Of a DNA stretch of 38,201 bases, positions 1 through 8,868 are shown in pieces. The DNA lies in assembly GCF_008709575.1 (NCBI RefSeq), contig NZ_VYIK01000040.1, positions 1 to 38,201 on the forward strand. Reading direction: 5' to 3'. Positions within the stretch are counted from its first letter, which is position 1. The number at the start of each line of letters is the position of its first letter. The notes beneath the pieces were generated by a model. It did not search any database. It was not told the DNA's origin and saw only the letters and a list, made by a program, of their open reading frames with translations. This DNA is from Mycobacterium sp. (GTDB lineage: Bacteria > Actinomycetota > Actinomycetes > Mycobacteriales > Mycobacteriaceae). A program made the position numbers and the translations under genes.

Positions 1-137
1 AAACGTAAGCAGGACACGGCGTTGCGCCCCAAATCCCCAGGTCACGAACCCACTACAACGTCACAAGAGCCAAAATTATGCTGCGGAGAATGTCTGACGA
101 CACGCGCGTCGGATCGTTCGCTCGGCTGCTGCGAGCG
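1..137. other. Left edge, no gene recognised
   Basis: This stretch lies downstream of the minus-strand glycosyltransferase that ends at 138. I see no convincing coding sequence, RNA gene or strong hairpin in it. The plus-strand open frame that starts at 78 runs antisense through the glycosyltransferase and reads as a shadow. Confidence 0.5.
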
Positions 138-1433
138 CTAAGAATCGCGATTGCCCGCCGACGGTGTGCCGGCACGCTTAAGGAGGGCGAAATTTTCCAA
201 AAGCTCGGCAGCGGTAGCGACGCTTTCCGCGGGTTCGGTCATCCGTGCGGCGACTTCCCGGGCGCGGCTGCGATACTGCGGGGTCAAGATCGTTCTCAGT
301 TCGGTGACCAGCGATTTCTCGCTGATGGTCGAAAAGCGACGAGCAGAGCCTACCTTCAGTCGTTTCAGCTGTGCACCCCAGATCGGCTGATCAGGCAATG
401 TCCAGAGGATCAACGTCGGAACTCCGGCGCGCAGGCCCGCAGCGGTGGTGCCTGCGCCGCCATGGTGCACCACCGCGCGGCAGGCCGGAAAGACCGTCGC
501 GTAATTCACCGCGCCTACCACCTTGACGTGGTCGAAATGAGGCGCGCGGCTGAAGTCACTCGCGCCCGCACCCACCAATGCCCGTTCGCCCAACTGCGCG
601 CAGGCCGCAGCGATCATTGCGATCGTATCGGCCGGAGCTGCGATCGGTATGGTGCCAAACCCGAAGAAAATCGGCGGCGTTCCGGCGGCGATCCACGAGA
701 TGACCTCCTCATCAGCATCGGTGTGCAACGCCATCGTCAGGGTGCCGACAAAGGGTCGCTGACCACCGAATTTCGCCCACTCGGTAGCAAGCCCGGGGAA
801 TAACACCTCATCATAGGCTTGGATTTGCAGGGATCCTCGTCGGGTGATCCGGCGCGACGCGGGGCCTGTTGCCTTCGGAAGGCCGAGTTCGCGGCGCTGG
901 GCGTCCTCGGTTTTTTTCATGAGGCGCCAATTAATCCATTCACCGAGGGCCCATGCGGAACGGATCAGTGGCGAAGGCAGGAACGGCAGGAGCTGGCCAT
1001 TGGCCCGCACCGGGTAGTAATCCAATGTGGCCAACGGAACATCGCAGTACTCGGCGACGGTCAAGGCGGGCTGCTCGAACGTCAGGCCGGTAAGTAACAG
1101 GTCGGCCCCGTCGGCCAGCGTTGCGAGTGTCGTGGTCATCTCCCACCAGCACCGGGCGGAGACGTCGCGAGTTTCGCGGGCCAGCCTCAGCAGCTCGCGC
1201 GCCCGCCAAGGAGTGCGAAAGCGGCAGGTCCAGTAGTTACGCTGCGCGTCGAGAATGGCTTGTGTGTCCAGCCCGTAGGCGGCTGCCGCAAGACCAGCCG
1301 CCTCGGCGAAGCCCACCAGATTCGGCGGGACGGCCATGCGCACTTCATGGCCGCGGTGGAGTAACTCGCGACCGACAACGACGGAGGGCTCGACATCACC
1401 GCGACTTCCGTAGCATGCCAGCACAAACCTCAT
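138..1433 (-). CDS. GT1/UGT-like glycosyltransferase (mycobacterial Gtf type), copy A
   Basis: A 431-residue nucleotide-sugar glycosyltransferase, expected to act at the cytoplasmic membrane on a lipid acceptor. The N-terminus has the Gtf-type acceptor-domain start (FVLACYGSRGDVEP), followed by a long middle region. The C-terminal donor domain holds the motif VVHHGGAGTTAAGLRAGVP at about residue 325, which matches the nucleotide-sugar binding HxGxGT loop of UGT-like enzymes. Length is normal for the family (about 420-430). It belongs to the same family as the M. tuberculosis Rv1524/Rv1526c and glycopeptidolipid Gtf enzymes, which add deoxyhexoses; the sugar and acceptor here cannot be read from sequence. 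It sits downstream of a Gfo/Idh/MocA oxidoreductase (73 bp gap) and another Gtf on the same strand, probably one transcription unit. Two more paralogues lie at 2536-3810 and 10786-12054. Confidence 0.9.
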   Translation of the reverse strand: MRFVLACYGSRGDVEPSVVVGRELLHRGHEVRMAVPPNLVGFAEAAGLAAAAYGLDTQAILDAQRNYWTCRFRTPWRARELLRLARETRDVSARCWWEMTTTLATLADGADLLLTGLTFEQPALTVAEYCDVPLATLDYYPVRANGQLLPFLPSPLIRSAWALGEWINWRLMKKTEDAQRRELGLPKATGPASRRITRRGSLQIQAYDEVLFPGLATEWAKFGGQRPFVGTLTMALHTDADEEVISWIAAGTPPIFFGFGTIPIAAPADTIAMIAAACAQLGERALVGAGASDFSRAPHFDHVKVVGAVNYATVFPACRAVVHHGGAGTTAAGLRAGVPTLILWTLPDQPIWGAQLKRLKVGSARRFSTISEKSLVTELRTILTPQYRSRAREVAARMTEPAESVATAAELLENFALLKRAGTPSAGNRDS

Positions 1434-1506
1434 CTAGCGCTAGCCTTTCAGTCGTCTTCTGCTCAGGACAAGGCAGCAGTATCGGTCATTATGCCCGGCC
1501 CAGTGT

Positions 1507-2496
1507 TCAGGCCGGCTTGCGAAGCGGCAGGCCAGCAGCACGATATATCGCGTCGATGACGGTCATGTTCTCGACGGCGTCTTTCGGCCCCGTCTTCACC
1601 GGGTCGCCGCGAAGCAGCGCCGCCGCGAAAGCCTCGAGCTGATAGGCATAGGTGGCGCGCGCAGGGAAGCTCTCGACACGATTGCCGTCCGCTGAGCGGA
1701 CCGAGAACCGCTGGAACGGTATCAGCGGATTGAGCCGCAGCTCGCCCCGGTCGCCAACCACCCTGGCGGTGAACCGCGGCAGACTCGACGACCACATCGA
1801 GCAGTGGACCCGGCCTGTATGCCCGTCGGCGAAGCGCAAGTCGGCCGTCATGGCCCGGTCCACCTGCGGACCGCGCAGTTTCGCTTGCGCGGCAACGACT
1901 TCCGGGGTTGAACCGCCGAAGGTGCGGACCATGTCGACCGCATAACATCCCACATCCATGAGCGCACCGCCGGCCAGGGAGTAGTCATAGCGGATGTCGG
2001 AAAATTTCGGTAGCCAGAAACACACCGACGCCTCCACGTGCTGCAGCGTGCCCAGCTCACCGGAGGCGAGGATTTCCTCCACGCGCAACGCAAAAGGATG
2101 GTAGCGGTAGTGGAATCCCTCCATCACCAACCGGTTTGACGTCGCGGCCAGTTCGGCGATCTTGCGGGCTTCGGCGGCATTGGCGGTGAAAGGCTTTTCG
2201 CACAGTACGTGCTTGCCCGCGGCAAGCGCCGCTCGAGTCCACCTGCCATGCAGACCGTTGGGCAGCGGGTTGTAGACCGCGTCCAGATCCGGATCAGCAA
2301 TCAGCGCCTCGTAGCTGTCGTGTACTCGGGCGATGCCGTGTTTGTCGGCGAACGCATGCGCACGGGAGTTATTGCGTGCGGCGACCGCGGCCACCACGAT
2401 GTCGGCGTTTTCCCGGGCCGGTTTGATGAGCGCTTTGGGTGCGATGCGCGCCGCCCCCACAATGCCGATCCGCACCGGGGCGCCGGGTCCAGCCAC
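1507..2496 (-). CDS. Gfo/Idh/MocA-family NAD(P)-dependent oxidoreductase
   Basis: A 329-residue dehydrogenase with the two-domain Gfo/Idh/MocA fold. The N-terminal Rossmann nucleotide-binding segment is visible as IGIVGAARIAPKAL at about residues 9-22, and the family signature CEKPF follows at about residues 100-104, where the lysine is the usual catalytic residue. The C-terminal part carries the substrate-binding beta-sheet domain. Known relatives oxidise or reduce sugars and nucleotide sugars, or cyclohexanols. Placed between two glycosyltransferases on the same strand, it may make or modify the sugar that they transfer; that is inference. The start is a GTG at 2496, leaving a 39-bp gap to the upstream glycosyltransferase, so co-transcription is likely. 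Confidence 0.88.
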   Translation of the reverse strand: MAGPGAPVRIGIVGAARIAPKALIKPARENADIVVAAVAARNNSRAHAFADKHGIARVHDSYEALIADPDLDAVYNPLPNGLHGRWTRAALAAGKHVLCEKPFTANAAEARKIAELAATSNRLVMEGFHYRYHPFALRVEEILASGELGTLQHVEASVCFWLPKFSDIRYDYSLAGGALMDVGCYAVDMVRTFGGSTPEVVAAQAKLRGPQVDRAMTADLRFADGHTGRVHCSMWSSSLPRFTARVVGDRGELRLNPLIPFQRFSVRSADGNRVESFPARATYAYQLEAFAAALLRGDPVKTGPKDAVENMTVIDAIYRAAGLPLRKPA

Positions 2497-2535
2497 GGAC
2501 GGGATGCTAGCACTTTACTTGGCCGCTATCGCCGA

Positions 2536-3810
2536 TCAGACGACCCCCTGCCCGCCGGCGAAATCCTCCAGCAGGTCAGCAGCGCGCGCTGCGCTGTCGG
2601 CGGGTGTGGTCATCCGGGTGGCGACCTCGCGGGCCCGGGTGAGGTAGTGCGGGGCGAGGATCTTGCGCAAGTCCGCTGCCAGCGTTTTGGCGGTGGTGGC
2701 CGAAAAATGCCGGGCGGTGCCGACCTGCAGTCGTTTGACCGCGGCGCCGAAGAGCGGCTGATCGACTAACGTCCACAAAATCAGCTGGGGAACTCCGGCG
2801 CGCAGGCCCGCGGCTGTGGCTCCTGAGCCCCCGTGGTGGACCACCGCGCGGCAGGCCGGAAAGATCGCCGCGTAATTCAGCGGGCCCACCACCTTGACGT
2901 GCTCGAACCTCGCTGTGTCGCTGAAGTCGGTGCCGCCGGCGCTCACCAGCGCCCGCTCACCCAACTGCGCGCAGGCCGCGGCGATCATGTCCAGCGTGTC
3001 GGCGGCGGATTCGACCGCTATGCTGCCGAACCCGAAATATATCGGGGGCGGTCCTGCGGCAATCCACGCTGCGGCCTCGTCGTCAGATTCCGCGGGCAAC
3101 TCCAGCGTCAGCGTGCCGACGAAGGGTCGCCGACCGTCGAATTTCGCCCATTCGGCGGCCAGCCCCGGGAAGCACAATTGATCATAGGCCTGGATTTCCA
3201 GGGATCGGCGTTCGGCTATCCGCTGCGGCCAAGGGCTTGTCGCCGGGGGCAGAGCGAGGTGACGACGCTGCGTGTCCTCAGCGCTTTTCAATGCGCCGCT
3301 CCACGACAGCCGCTCCCAGAGCGTCATCACGGAGCGGCCCAACGGCGCCGGTAGGAATGACAAGGCCTGGCCGTTGGCCCGCATGGGGAAGAAATGCACC
3401 GTGGCCAATGGAAGCCCGTGATACTCCGCGACATTGGCGGCGAACTGCTCGAAACCCAGTCCGGCGATCATCACATCCGCACCGTCCGCCAGCGAGACCA
3501 GCGTCTCGGTCACCTCATCGGTCCAGCACCGGGTGATGATCTGCGCAATGCGGCGTGCCAACCTGTCCAGCTCCCCGACCCGCCACGGGGTACGAAGCAG
3601 ACACGTCCAGTATTTGCGCTGTACCTCCGAATGGGGCCGCGCATCCAGCCCGTAGGGGACCGCCCCGAGCCCGGTCGCCTCGGCTAGGCCGACCAGGTTG
3701 GGTGAGACGGCGATGCGCACCTCATGTCCGCGGCGCAGCAGCTCGCGGCCCACGACGACACAGTGCTCGACATCGCCGCGCATTCCCCAGCATGCCAGCA
3801 CAACTTTCAT
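2536..3810 (-). CDS. GT1/UGT-like glycosyltransferase (mycobacterial Gtf type), copy B
   Basis: A 424-residue paralogue of the glycosyltransferase at 138-1433. It opens with VVLACWGMRGDVEHCVVVGR and keeps the C-terminal donor-binding loop as VVHHGGSGATAAGLRAGVP. The usual GT of the HxGxGT loop is replaced by AT here (GGSGAT), a small divergence from the other two copies (GGAGTT). The first gene of a probable three-gene minus-strand unit (copy B, oxidoreductase, copy A), it starts at 3810 opposite the GMC oxidoreductase, so the 171 bp between them must hold both promoters. The sugar donor and acceptor are unknown; lipid glycosylation is inferred from the family and the exporter genes nearby. 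Confidence 0.9.
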   Translation of the reverse strand: MKVVLACWGMRGDVEHCVVVGRELLRRGHEVRIAVSPNLVGLAEATGLGAVPYGLDARPHSEVQRKYWTCLLRTPWRVGELDRLARRIAQIITRCWTDEVTETLVSLADGADVMIAGLGFEQFAANVAEYHGLPLATVHFFPMRANGQALSFLPAPLGRSVMTLWERLSWSGALKSAEDTQRRHLALPPATSPWPQRIAERRSLEIQAYDQLCFPGLAAEWAKFDGRRPFVGTLTLELPAESDDEAAAWIAAGPPPIYFGFGSIAVESAADTLDMIAAACAQLGERALVSAGGTDFSDTARFEHVKVVGPLNYAAIFPACRAVVHHGGSGATAAGLRAGVPQLILWTLVDQPLFGAAVKRLQVGTARHFSATTAKTLAADLRKILAPHYLTRAREVATRMTTPADSAARAADLLEDFAGGQGVV

Positions 3811-3981
3811 CGCGGGCTCAAGCCTCTCAGGTCGTCGTAGGGGTCAGCACACCGGGGTATCGGCCGTAGGTACCCCTTGTCCGGCTGTGGGCCGGAGCGC
3901 CGAGTCAGCTGCCTCGGGTGGTACCGTCTGGTTCGCCCGGGTCGGGCCACGCTGCGCGGGCTATCACGCTGAGGAGCTGAT
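3811..3981. promoter_or_regulatory. Divergent promoter region with a short inverted repeat
   Basis: This gap separates the minus-strand glycosyltransferase unit from the plus-strand GMC oxidoreductase unit, so it should hold two promoters. It contains an inverted repeat with 6-bp arms, GGGGTA at 3854-3859 and TACCCC at 3871-3876, separated by 11 bases. That could be an operator or a weak hairpin. A clear ribosome binding site (GAGGAG near 3971-3976) precedes the GTG start at 3982. I could not assign -35/-10 boxes with confidence. Confidence 0.35.
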
Positions 3982-5631
3982 GTGACGGTCGGCGATCTTA
4001 CTGCTGGTGAGGCCGAGCGCGTGGTGTGGGACGTGGTCGTGGTGGGCACCGGCATGGGGGGCGGGATGGCCGGGTATCGGCTGGCGCAGGCAGGCCGGCG
4101 AGTGTTGTTCGTGGAAAAAGGGCGCTCGACGCTGCCCGGCGCGGCGGGCACGATACGGGCGGCGATGCCGGAGGTGGCCGAGCCACGGGCATACCGCTCG
4201 ACGCAGGCCTACTATGACGCGTTGGCGCGGGCCGGGCGCAGCACCGATGAGATCGAAGACGTCAGCGGGCGGGTTGCCCGCCGGTTCGTGCCGTTTATCG
4301 GCAGCGGCACAGGCGGCTCGTCGGCGCTGTACGGCATGGTGTGCGAGCGGTTTTTCGAACAAGATTTCACGCCGCGGCAGAATTTCCGTGATCCCGGCGA
4401 CTCCACGGTGCCCGAAGCCTGGCCGATCAGTTATGAGCAGCTGCGGCCCTGGTACGCGCAGGCCGAGGCGCTGCTGGGAGTGCGCGGTGGGACCGATCCG
4501 CTGCGCTCACGCTCCGCCGAGGTCAGTTTGCCGCCGGCGCCGCCGTTTTCGCCCGACAACCAGGTATTGGTCGAGCATCTGAGCGGTCTGGGATTACATC
4601 CCTACCACTTGCCGATGGCCTGCGACTACCAGCCGGACTGTGCGACCTGTCAGGCCTATCTGTGTCCGCGGATGTGCAAAGGCGAGGCCGCCCGCAACGC
4701 GGTGCTACCCGCGGTCACCGAGCACGGCGCCGGGCTGCTGACCGAATGTCCGGTGGTGAGCTTGCAAGCTGACCGTACCCGGGTTCAGCAAGTGATCTGT
4801 CGACACCGCGACGGTGTGCTGCGGTTGCGTGCCACGGTGGTGGTAGTGGCCGCGGGCGCGCTGATCACCCCGCTGCTGCTGCTCAACTCCCGCTCGGGGG
4901 ACTGGCCGAGCGGCTTGGCCAACGGTTCGGATCAGGTGGGGCGCAACCTGATGCGTCATCTGCTCGACTGGATCGAGGTCTGGCCGCACCCCGGCGCCAG
5001 GATCACCGACGAGAACAAGCAGATCGGCTTCAACGACTTTTATTTCTGGGAAGGGCAGAAATACGGCACCGTACAATCGGCCGGCGCGATGGCCACGTTG
5101 GCGCCGCTGGAGATGCTGACCAACCAGCCCGGCTGGCAAAAGATGGTGCTGCGGTTGATCAACCCGGCGACACGCCCGGTCTACGACCGCTTCCTCGGCG
5201 GAGGACTGTTACTGGCCGCGATCCTGGAAGACCTGCCCTATCCGGACAACCGCGTCCTGCCCAGCGAGCGTCCCAGTGCAGATGGTCGCCAGCGGCTGCG
5301 GCTTCGGTATCGGCTGCATCGCAGCGAGATCGAGCGGCGGGCGGTGTTTTTGCGGCAGGTCAACGAGGTGCTGCGGCCGTTTCGCACACTTCCCCTGCGG
5401 ACCGGTAAAAACAACGCGACCCTGGGGCATGTCTGTGGCACGTGCCGCTTTGGCACCGACCCGAAAACCAGCGTGCTGGACGCAGCCAACCGGGCGCACG
5501 AGGTGGACAACCTGTATGTGGTAGACGCCTCGTTCTTCCCGTCCAGTGCCGGTTTGAATCCCAGTTTGACGGTCGCGGCCAATGCCCTGCGGGTGGCCGA
5601 GCACATCAACCACGAGCATTTCGCCACCTGA
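3982..5631 (+). CDS. GMC-family FAD-dependent oxidoreductase
   Basis: A 549-residue flavoprotein of the glucose-methanol-choline oxidoreductase superfamily, expected to oxidise an alcohol. The dinucleotide-binding motif GTGMGGG is at residues 22-28 and the glutamate binding the FAD ribose is in FVEKG at about 43-47. The C-terminal GMC domain holds HVCGTCRFG with the likely catalytic histidine, then the FAD-contacting segment VVDASFFPSSAGLNPSLTVA. Five cysteines fall within residues 214-232 (214, 220, 223, 228, 232), an unusual cluster. The start is GTG at 3982, supported by GAGGAG just upstream. An alpha/beta hydrolase follows after 17 bp, so the two are likely co-transcribed. The substrate is unknown; a sterol, sugar or lipid alcohol would fit the family. 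Confidence 0.9.
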   Translation: MTVGDLTAGEAERVVWDVVVVGTGMGGGMAGYRLAQAGRRVLFVEKGRSTLPGAAGTIRAAMPEVAEPRAYRSTQAYYDALARAGRSTDEIEDVSGRVARRFVPFIGSGTGGSSALYGMVCERFFEQDFTPRQNFRDPGDSTVPEAWPISYEQLRPWYAQAEALLGVRGGTDPLRSRSAEVSLPPAPPFSPDNQVLVEHLSGLGLHPYHLPMACDYQPDCATCQAYLCPRMCKGEAARNAVLPAVTEHGAGLLTECPVVSLQADRTRVQQVICRHRDGVLRLRATVVVVAAGALITPLLLLNSRSGDWPSGLANGSDQVGRNLMRHLLDWIEVWPHPGARITDENKQIGFNDFYFWEGQKYGTVQSAGAMATLAPLEMLTNQPGWQKMVLRLINPATRPVYDRFLGGGLLLAAILEDLPYPDNRVLPSERPSADGRQRLRLRYRLHRSEIERRAVFLRQVNEVLRPFRTLPLRTGKNNATLGHVCGTCRFGTDPKTSVLDAANRAHEVDNLYVVDASFFPSSAGLNPSLTVAANALRVAEHINHEHFAT

Positions 5632-5648
5632 CCCTGAGGATCGCTGAG

Positions 5649-6416
5649 ATGGATTTGTTTGTGCGGGAGTCGGGTCCGGTCGGAGCACCCGCCGTCGTCT
5701 TCTTGCATGGCGCGGAATACAGCGGCCGGTCCTGGCAGCCCGTGGTCGACCGCATGCAGCGATACCGGTGCCTGGTCCCCGATCTGCCCCAGCACGGTGA
5801 GAGCGCCACGCCGGGCCGCTTCGACATGAGCGGCGCCGCGCAGGCGGTGGCCGAGCTCATCCGCACTCGGGTGAGCTCCGGCCGGGTACACCTGGTGGGC
5901 CATTCGCTCGGCGCCCAGGTAGGGGTGCAATTGCTGGCGAGCGAGCCGAAACTCGTCGACCGGGCGGTGCTGTGCGGGACCATGATCGACGCGGTCCCGG
6001 GCCGACGGCTGACCGCGCCCCTGCTGGGGCTGGTCGCCCGGGTTTCGCGGTTCGTGACCGTGCGAATGAGTCTGCGCCGCGAGCGGATTCCCTCCGCCAA
6101 GCCGGACGACTACCGCGAGGATGTGCGCCTGATGACGGGTGCGCAGGTCGCCCACCTCGTCGAGGCATCCGCGGGGTTCACGCTTCCGCAAGGACTCGAC
6201 AAATCGGACTCGCCCACATTATTTCTGACCGGCGACCGGGAATTGTGGTTCGTTCGCCGCTCGGCGGCCGTCCTCGCGCAGCGAATGCCTCACGGTGTCA
6301 ACGGGATTGTACTGGGCATGGACCACGACTGGCCCCTGCGCTATCCGGACCTGTTCTCCCGCACCGTCGAGGGCTGGCTCTCCGGCAGCGCCCTGCCTGC
6401 AGAGATCGCGGTGTGA
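5649..6416 (+). CDS. Alpha/beta hydrolase
   Basis: A 255-residue alpha/beta hydrolase-fold enzyme. The oxyanion-hole segment FLHGAEYSG lies at about residues 18-26, the nucleophile elbow GHSLG places the catalytic serine at residue 86, an acidic residue follows strand 7 in LFLTGDREL, and the likely catalytic histidine is in GMDHDWPL near residue 220. No signal peptide is visible, so it is probably cytoplasmic. I chose the ATG at 5649 because the fold begins there and the frame upstream only overlaps the GMC gene out of phase. It lies 17 bp after the GMC oxidoreductase and its stop at 6414-6416 abuts the stop of the convergent TylF-like gene. It may act as an esterase, thioesterase or lipase; the substrate cannot be read. 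Confidence 0.88.
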   Translation: MDLFVRESGPVGAPAVVFLHGAEYSGRSWQPVVDRMQRYRCLVPDLPQHGESATPGRFDMSGAAQAVAELIRTRVSSGRVHLVGHSLGAQVGVQLLASEPKLVDRAVLCGTMIDAVPGRRLTAPLLGLVARVSRFVTVRMSLRRERIPSAKPDDYREDVRLMTGAQVAHLVEASAGFTLPQGLDKSDSPTLFLTGDRELWFVRRSAAVLAQRMPHGVNGIVLGMDHDWPLRYPDLFSRTVEGWLSGSALPAEIAV

Positions 6417-7223
6417 TCATTTGCGCCACAGCACGCCGGTCCCGTCGATGTCGACGATCTCCGCGGTGATGCCATGGCGCGCGCGGTAATCGGTGACGGC
6501 TTGTTCGCACGCCTTCACCGCCTGATAGTCGTCGACGATGCAGAACCCGCCGGGGGACAGTCGCGGGTACAGCGCGTCAAGCGCCTGGACCGTCGATTCG
6601 TAGAGGTCGCCGTCGAGCCGCAAGACGGCAAGGCGGTCGATCGGGGCGTCGTGCAGAGTGTCCTTGAACCAGCCGGGAAGAAAACGGACCCGCTCGTCGA
6701 GCAGCCCGTAGCGCTCGAAATTCGCCCGGACCTCGGCTTCCGGCACCCCCAGGATGCCCGCGGCGAGTTCGGATCTGATCCCCTTGTCGGCTTGGTAGTT
6801 TGCCGGATCCGAGCGCGGTACTCCCTCGAACGAATCGGCGAGCCACACGCATCTGGTCTCGTCCCCGTAGGCGGCCAGAACCGCGCGCATCAGGATGCAC
6901 GCCCCGCCGCGCCACACTCCGCATTCGATCAGGTCGCCGGGGATGTCTTCGGCCAGGACCGTCTCGACGCAGTGCTGCAGGCTGGTCAGTCTCTGCATTC
7001 CGATCATCGTCTCGGCTTCCGCGGGCCAGTCCAGGCCCAACTCGCGCGTGCGCTGATCGCTCGTGCCGCTGCGGACGGCGCTGAGGGTGTTGACGGTTTT
7101 GAGAAGCAGCCGCCGCCGCAGCGGCCAGTGCGCGGGTGGTCGTTCCGGCATCCCGTATCGGGTGAGGTTGCGTCGGAGCAGGTCCAGATACAGGGATCGG
7201 ACGTCGTGTTCGGTGATGGTCAC
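6417..7223 (-). CDS. TylF/MycF-family O-methyltransferase
   Basis: A 268-residue SAM-dependent O-methyltransferase of the TylF (macrocin O-methyltransferase) family, whose known members methylate sugar hydroxyls on macrolides and other glycosides. The SAM-binding start is seen in LIECGVWRGGACILMRAVL at about residues 98-116, followed by WLADSFEGVP and the acidic metal-binding region VLRLDGDLYESTVQALDALY and VDDYQAV. The start is GTG at 7223, preceded by a good ribosome binding site (AGGAG). It is downstream of drrC by 110 bp on the same strand. In this setting a role in O-methylating a deoxysugar on a surface glycolipid is likely but inferred. Confidence 0.9.
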   Translation of the reverse strand: MTITEHDVRSLYLDLLRRNLTRYGMPERPPAHWPLRRRLLLKTVNTLSAVRSGTSDQRTRELGLDWPAEAETMIGMQRLTSLQHCVETVLAEDIPGDLIECGVWRGGACILMRAVLAAYGDETRCVWLADSFEGVPRSDPANYQADKGIRSELAAGILGVPEAEVRANFERYGLLDERVRFLPGWFKDTLHDAPIDRLAVLRLDGDLYESTVQALDALYPRLSPGGFCIVDDYQAVKACEQAVTDYRARHGITAEIVDIDGTGVLWRK

Positions 7224-7333
7224 AGTTGCTCCTGCCTGAAGCCCCGACCTGGCATGGCGGTGCTACCGGCGCTGAGTCTAGACAGGCACCGACGCCGTGT
7301 TCGCGGTATCCCCGGATCGCGCTGAGCCCGGTC

Positions 7334-8128
7334 TCAGGCGGCGCCGGACTGGGCGGCGCGCCGGTACGCGCGCACAGCCAAGGGCAGGAACACCGCCACG
7401 AGCACGACCGCCCAGAGCAGAGTCGCTGCCAACGGCCACCCGAGCGGTCCGTCGTAGGCCAGTGCCCGCATCGCCTCGATGGGCGGCGACATCGGTTGCA
7501 GACGGACGAACGGCCTAAGCCAGTCCGGGAACAGCCCAAGAGGGGTGATGCCGGGATTGAGGAATGCCAGCGACACCGTCACGGTCGCCAGCAGGGTCAT
7601 GGCAGTGTGGGCGTTGGTGCGGGCGGCTAACGCCATGACCAGCGCCGTGAACCCCACCACGACGATCGGCGGGATCAGGAGGTAGACCACGACCGGGGCC
7701 CAGCCGTGCGCGAAGCGCAGTCCCATCAGCACTCCCAGGGCGGTGATCAGGACGGTCCCCACCAGCGCGCGCACGGCCTCGGCGGCCAGTCGTCCGGTGA
7801 GCGGGCTGGACCGGTGCAACGGCAACACCCACATCCGGCTGAGCAGCCCGAGTTGGCGGTCGGCGACAATGCCCTCGGCGGTGCGCAGGGCGCCGAACAG
7901 CGCGGACAGCACCGCGCACACCGGGACCAGGCCGTACACGCTGGCGACGCCGGTGACCGCGTGCACCCGCTCGTCGAGCACCGCCTCGTAGGCGAACAGG
8001 ATCAGGACCGGCACGACCAGCGACCCCATCAGCACCGCCCGCTCGCGCCGCCACCGGGTCAGGAGCCGACCCGCCTGCACCCAGGTCTGAGTCAGCAGCG
8101 AGCCTGCTATTCCGGGCTGCGCGATCAC
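7334..8128 (-). CDS. drrC: DrrC-like ABC-2 permease
   Basis: A membrane permease of the ABC-2 daunorubicin-resistance type, 264 residues from the chosen start. Several hydrophobic segments are visible (for example VLMGSLVVPVLILFAYEAVL and the segments around ITALGVLMGL and VGFTALVMALA). I place the start at the GTG at 8128, because TCAC at 8125-8128 on the plus strand is GTGA on the minus strand and gives a 4-bp overlap with the drrB stop; an upstream ATG at 8188 would overlap drrB by 64 bp. In M. tuberculosis DrrABC exports phthiocerol dimycocerosates together with MmpL7. Here it is the last gene of drrA-drrB-drrC and probably exports a lipid made by the neighbouring tailoring genes. Confidence 0.9.
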   Translation of the reverse strand: MIAQPGIAGSLLTQTWVQAGRLLTRWRRERAVLMGSLVVPVLILFAYEAVLDERVHAVTGVASVYGLVPVCAVLSALFGALRTAEGIVADRQLGLLSRMWVLPLHRSSPLTGRLAAEAVRALVGTVLITALGVLMGLRFAHGWAPVVVYLLIPPIVVVGFTALVMALAARTNAHTAMTLLATVTVSLAFLNPGITPLGLFPDWLRPFVRLQPMSPPIEAMRALAYDGPLGWPLAATLLWAVVLVAVFLPLAVRAYRRAAQSGAA

Positions 8129-8868
8129 CGTGGCCGCCTTTGCAGGTGCAGAGTGATCGCGCCGAAGATCACCATCATGCCCACACACCAGACCAGGCTG
8201 GCCCGCACGTTGCCGAGCGCCACCTGCCCGGTGGCGAAGCCGCGCAAGGTCTCGGCGACCTGTGACACCGGCTGGTCACGCACGTAGGGTCGCAGCCAGT
8301 CGGGAAAGGTGTTCTCCGGCGCGATCCCGGTGGACAGCATGAACAGCAGCAGCTGGGGAGCCGTCAGCAGCTGGTTGACTCCCTGGGCGCTGCGGGTGCT
8401 GGAGCCCAGCGCGTCGGCGCCGAGCGCCACGGCCAGGCACAGCAGCAACGTAAGAAGCACGAATGCCAGCCCGTAGCCCGGTCCGCCGGTCATGCGGAAT
8501 CCGAACCCGTAGCCGGCGAGCACCGCCACCGACGCGGCGAGGGCGGCCCGGATGAGTGTGGCCAGCATGCGGGCGCCCACCGGCACGGTCGCGCCGATCG
8601 GCAGCGTCGCCAACCGGTCGTGCAGCCCGAGCAGATGATCCCGGGTGTTGTAGCTGGCGGCCAGCACCGCGATGAAGATCACCGACTGGATGACCACCGC
8701 CGGCACCAGGTACTGCGCATAGCTCATCCGGCCGGTGTCGATCAGCCCGTGCAGCGCCACCGTGAAACCGGCCAAATATCCGGCCGGGGAAAGAATCTCG
8801 AAGATCATCCCCCCGCCGCGCGCGGCGGAGATCAGCGATCGTTCGGTCAGGGCGGCCAGGGCGCTCAT
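8125..8868 (-). CDS. drrB: DrrB-like ABC-2 permease
   Basis: A 247-residue integral membrane protein of the ABC-2 permease family. It has about six hydrophobic segments, beginning near ILSPAGYLAGFTVALHGL and ending near LVWCVGMMVIFGAITL. It pairs with DrrC to form the membrane channel driven by the DrrA ATPase. Its ATG overlaps the drrA stop by 4 bp (ATGA at 8865-8868) and its own stop overlaps the drrC GTG by 4 bp, so the three are translationally coupled. Family knowledge supports drug or lipid export; lipid export is favoured here by context. Confidence 0.92.
   Translation of the reverse strand: MSALAALTERSLISAARGGGMIFEILSPAGYLAGFTVALHGLIDTGRMSYAQYLVPAVVIQSVIFIAVLAASYNTRDHLLGLHDRLATLPIGATVPVGARMLATLIRAALAASVAVLAGYGFGFRMTGGPGYGLAFVLLTLLLCLAVALGADALGSSTRSAQGVNQLLTAPQLLLFMLSTGIAPENTFPDWLRPYVRDQPVSQVAETLRGFATGQVALGNVRASLVWCVGMMVIFGAITLHLQRRPR

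Noticed and set aside
3854..3876. Terminator at the GMC/Gtf divergent region
   Set aside because: The arms are only 6 bp and both flanking genes point away, so termination is not needed there; kept only as a possible operator.
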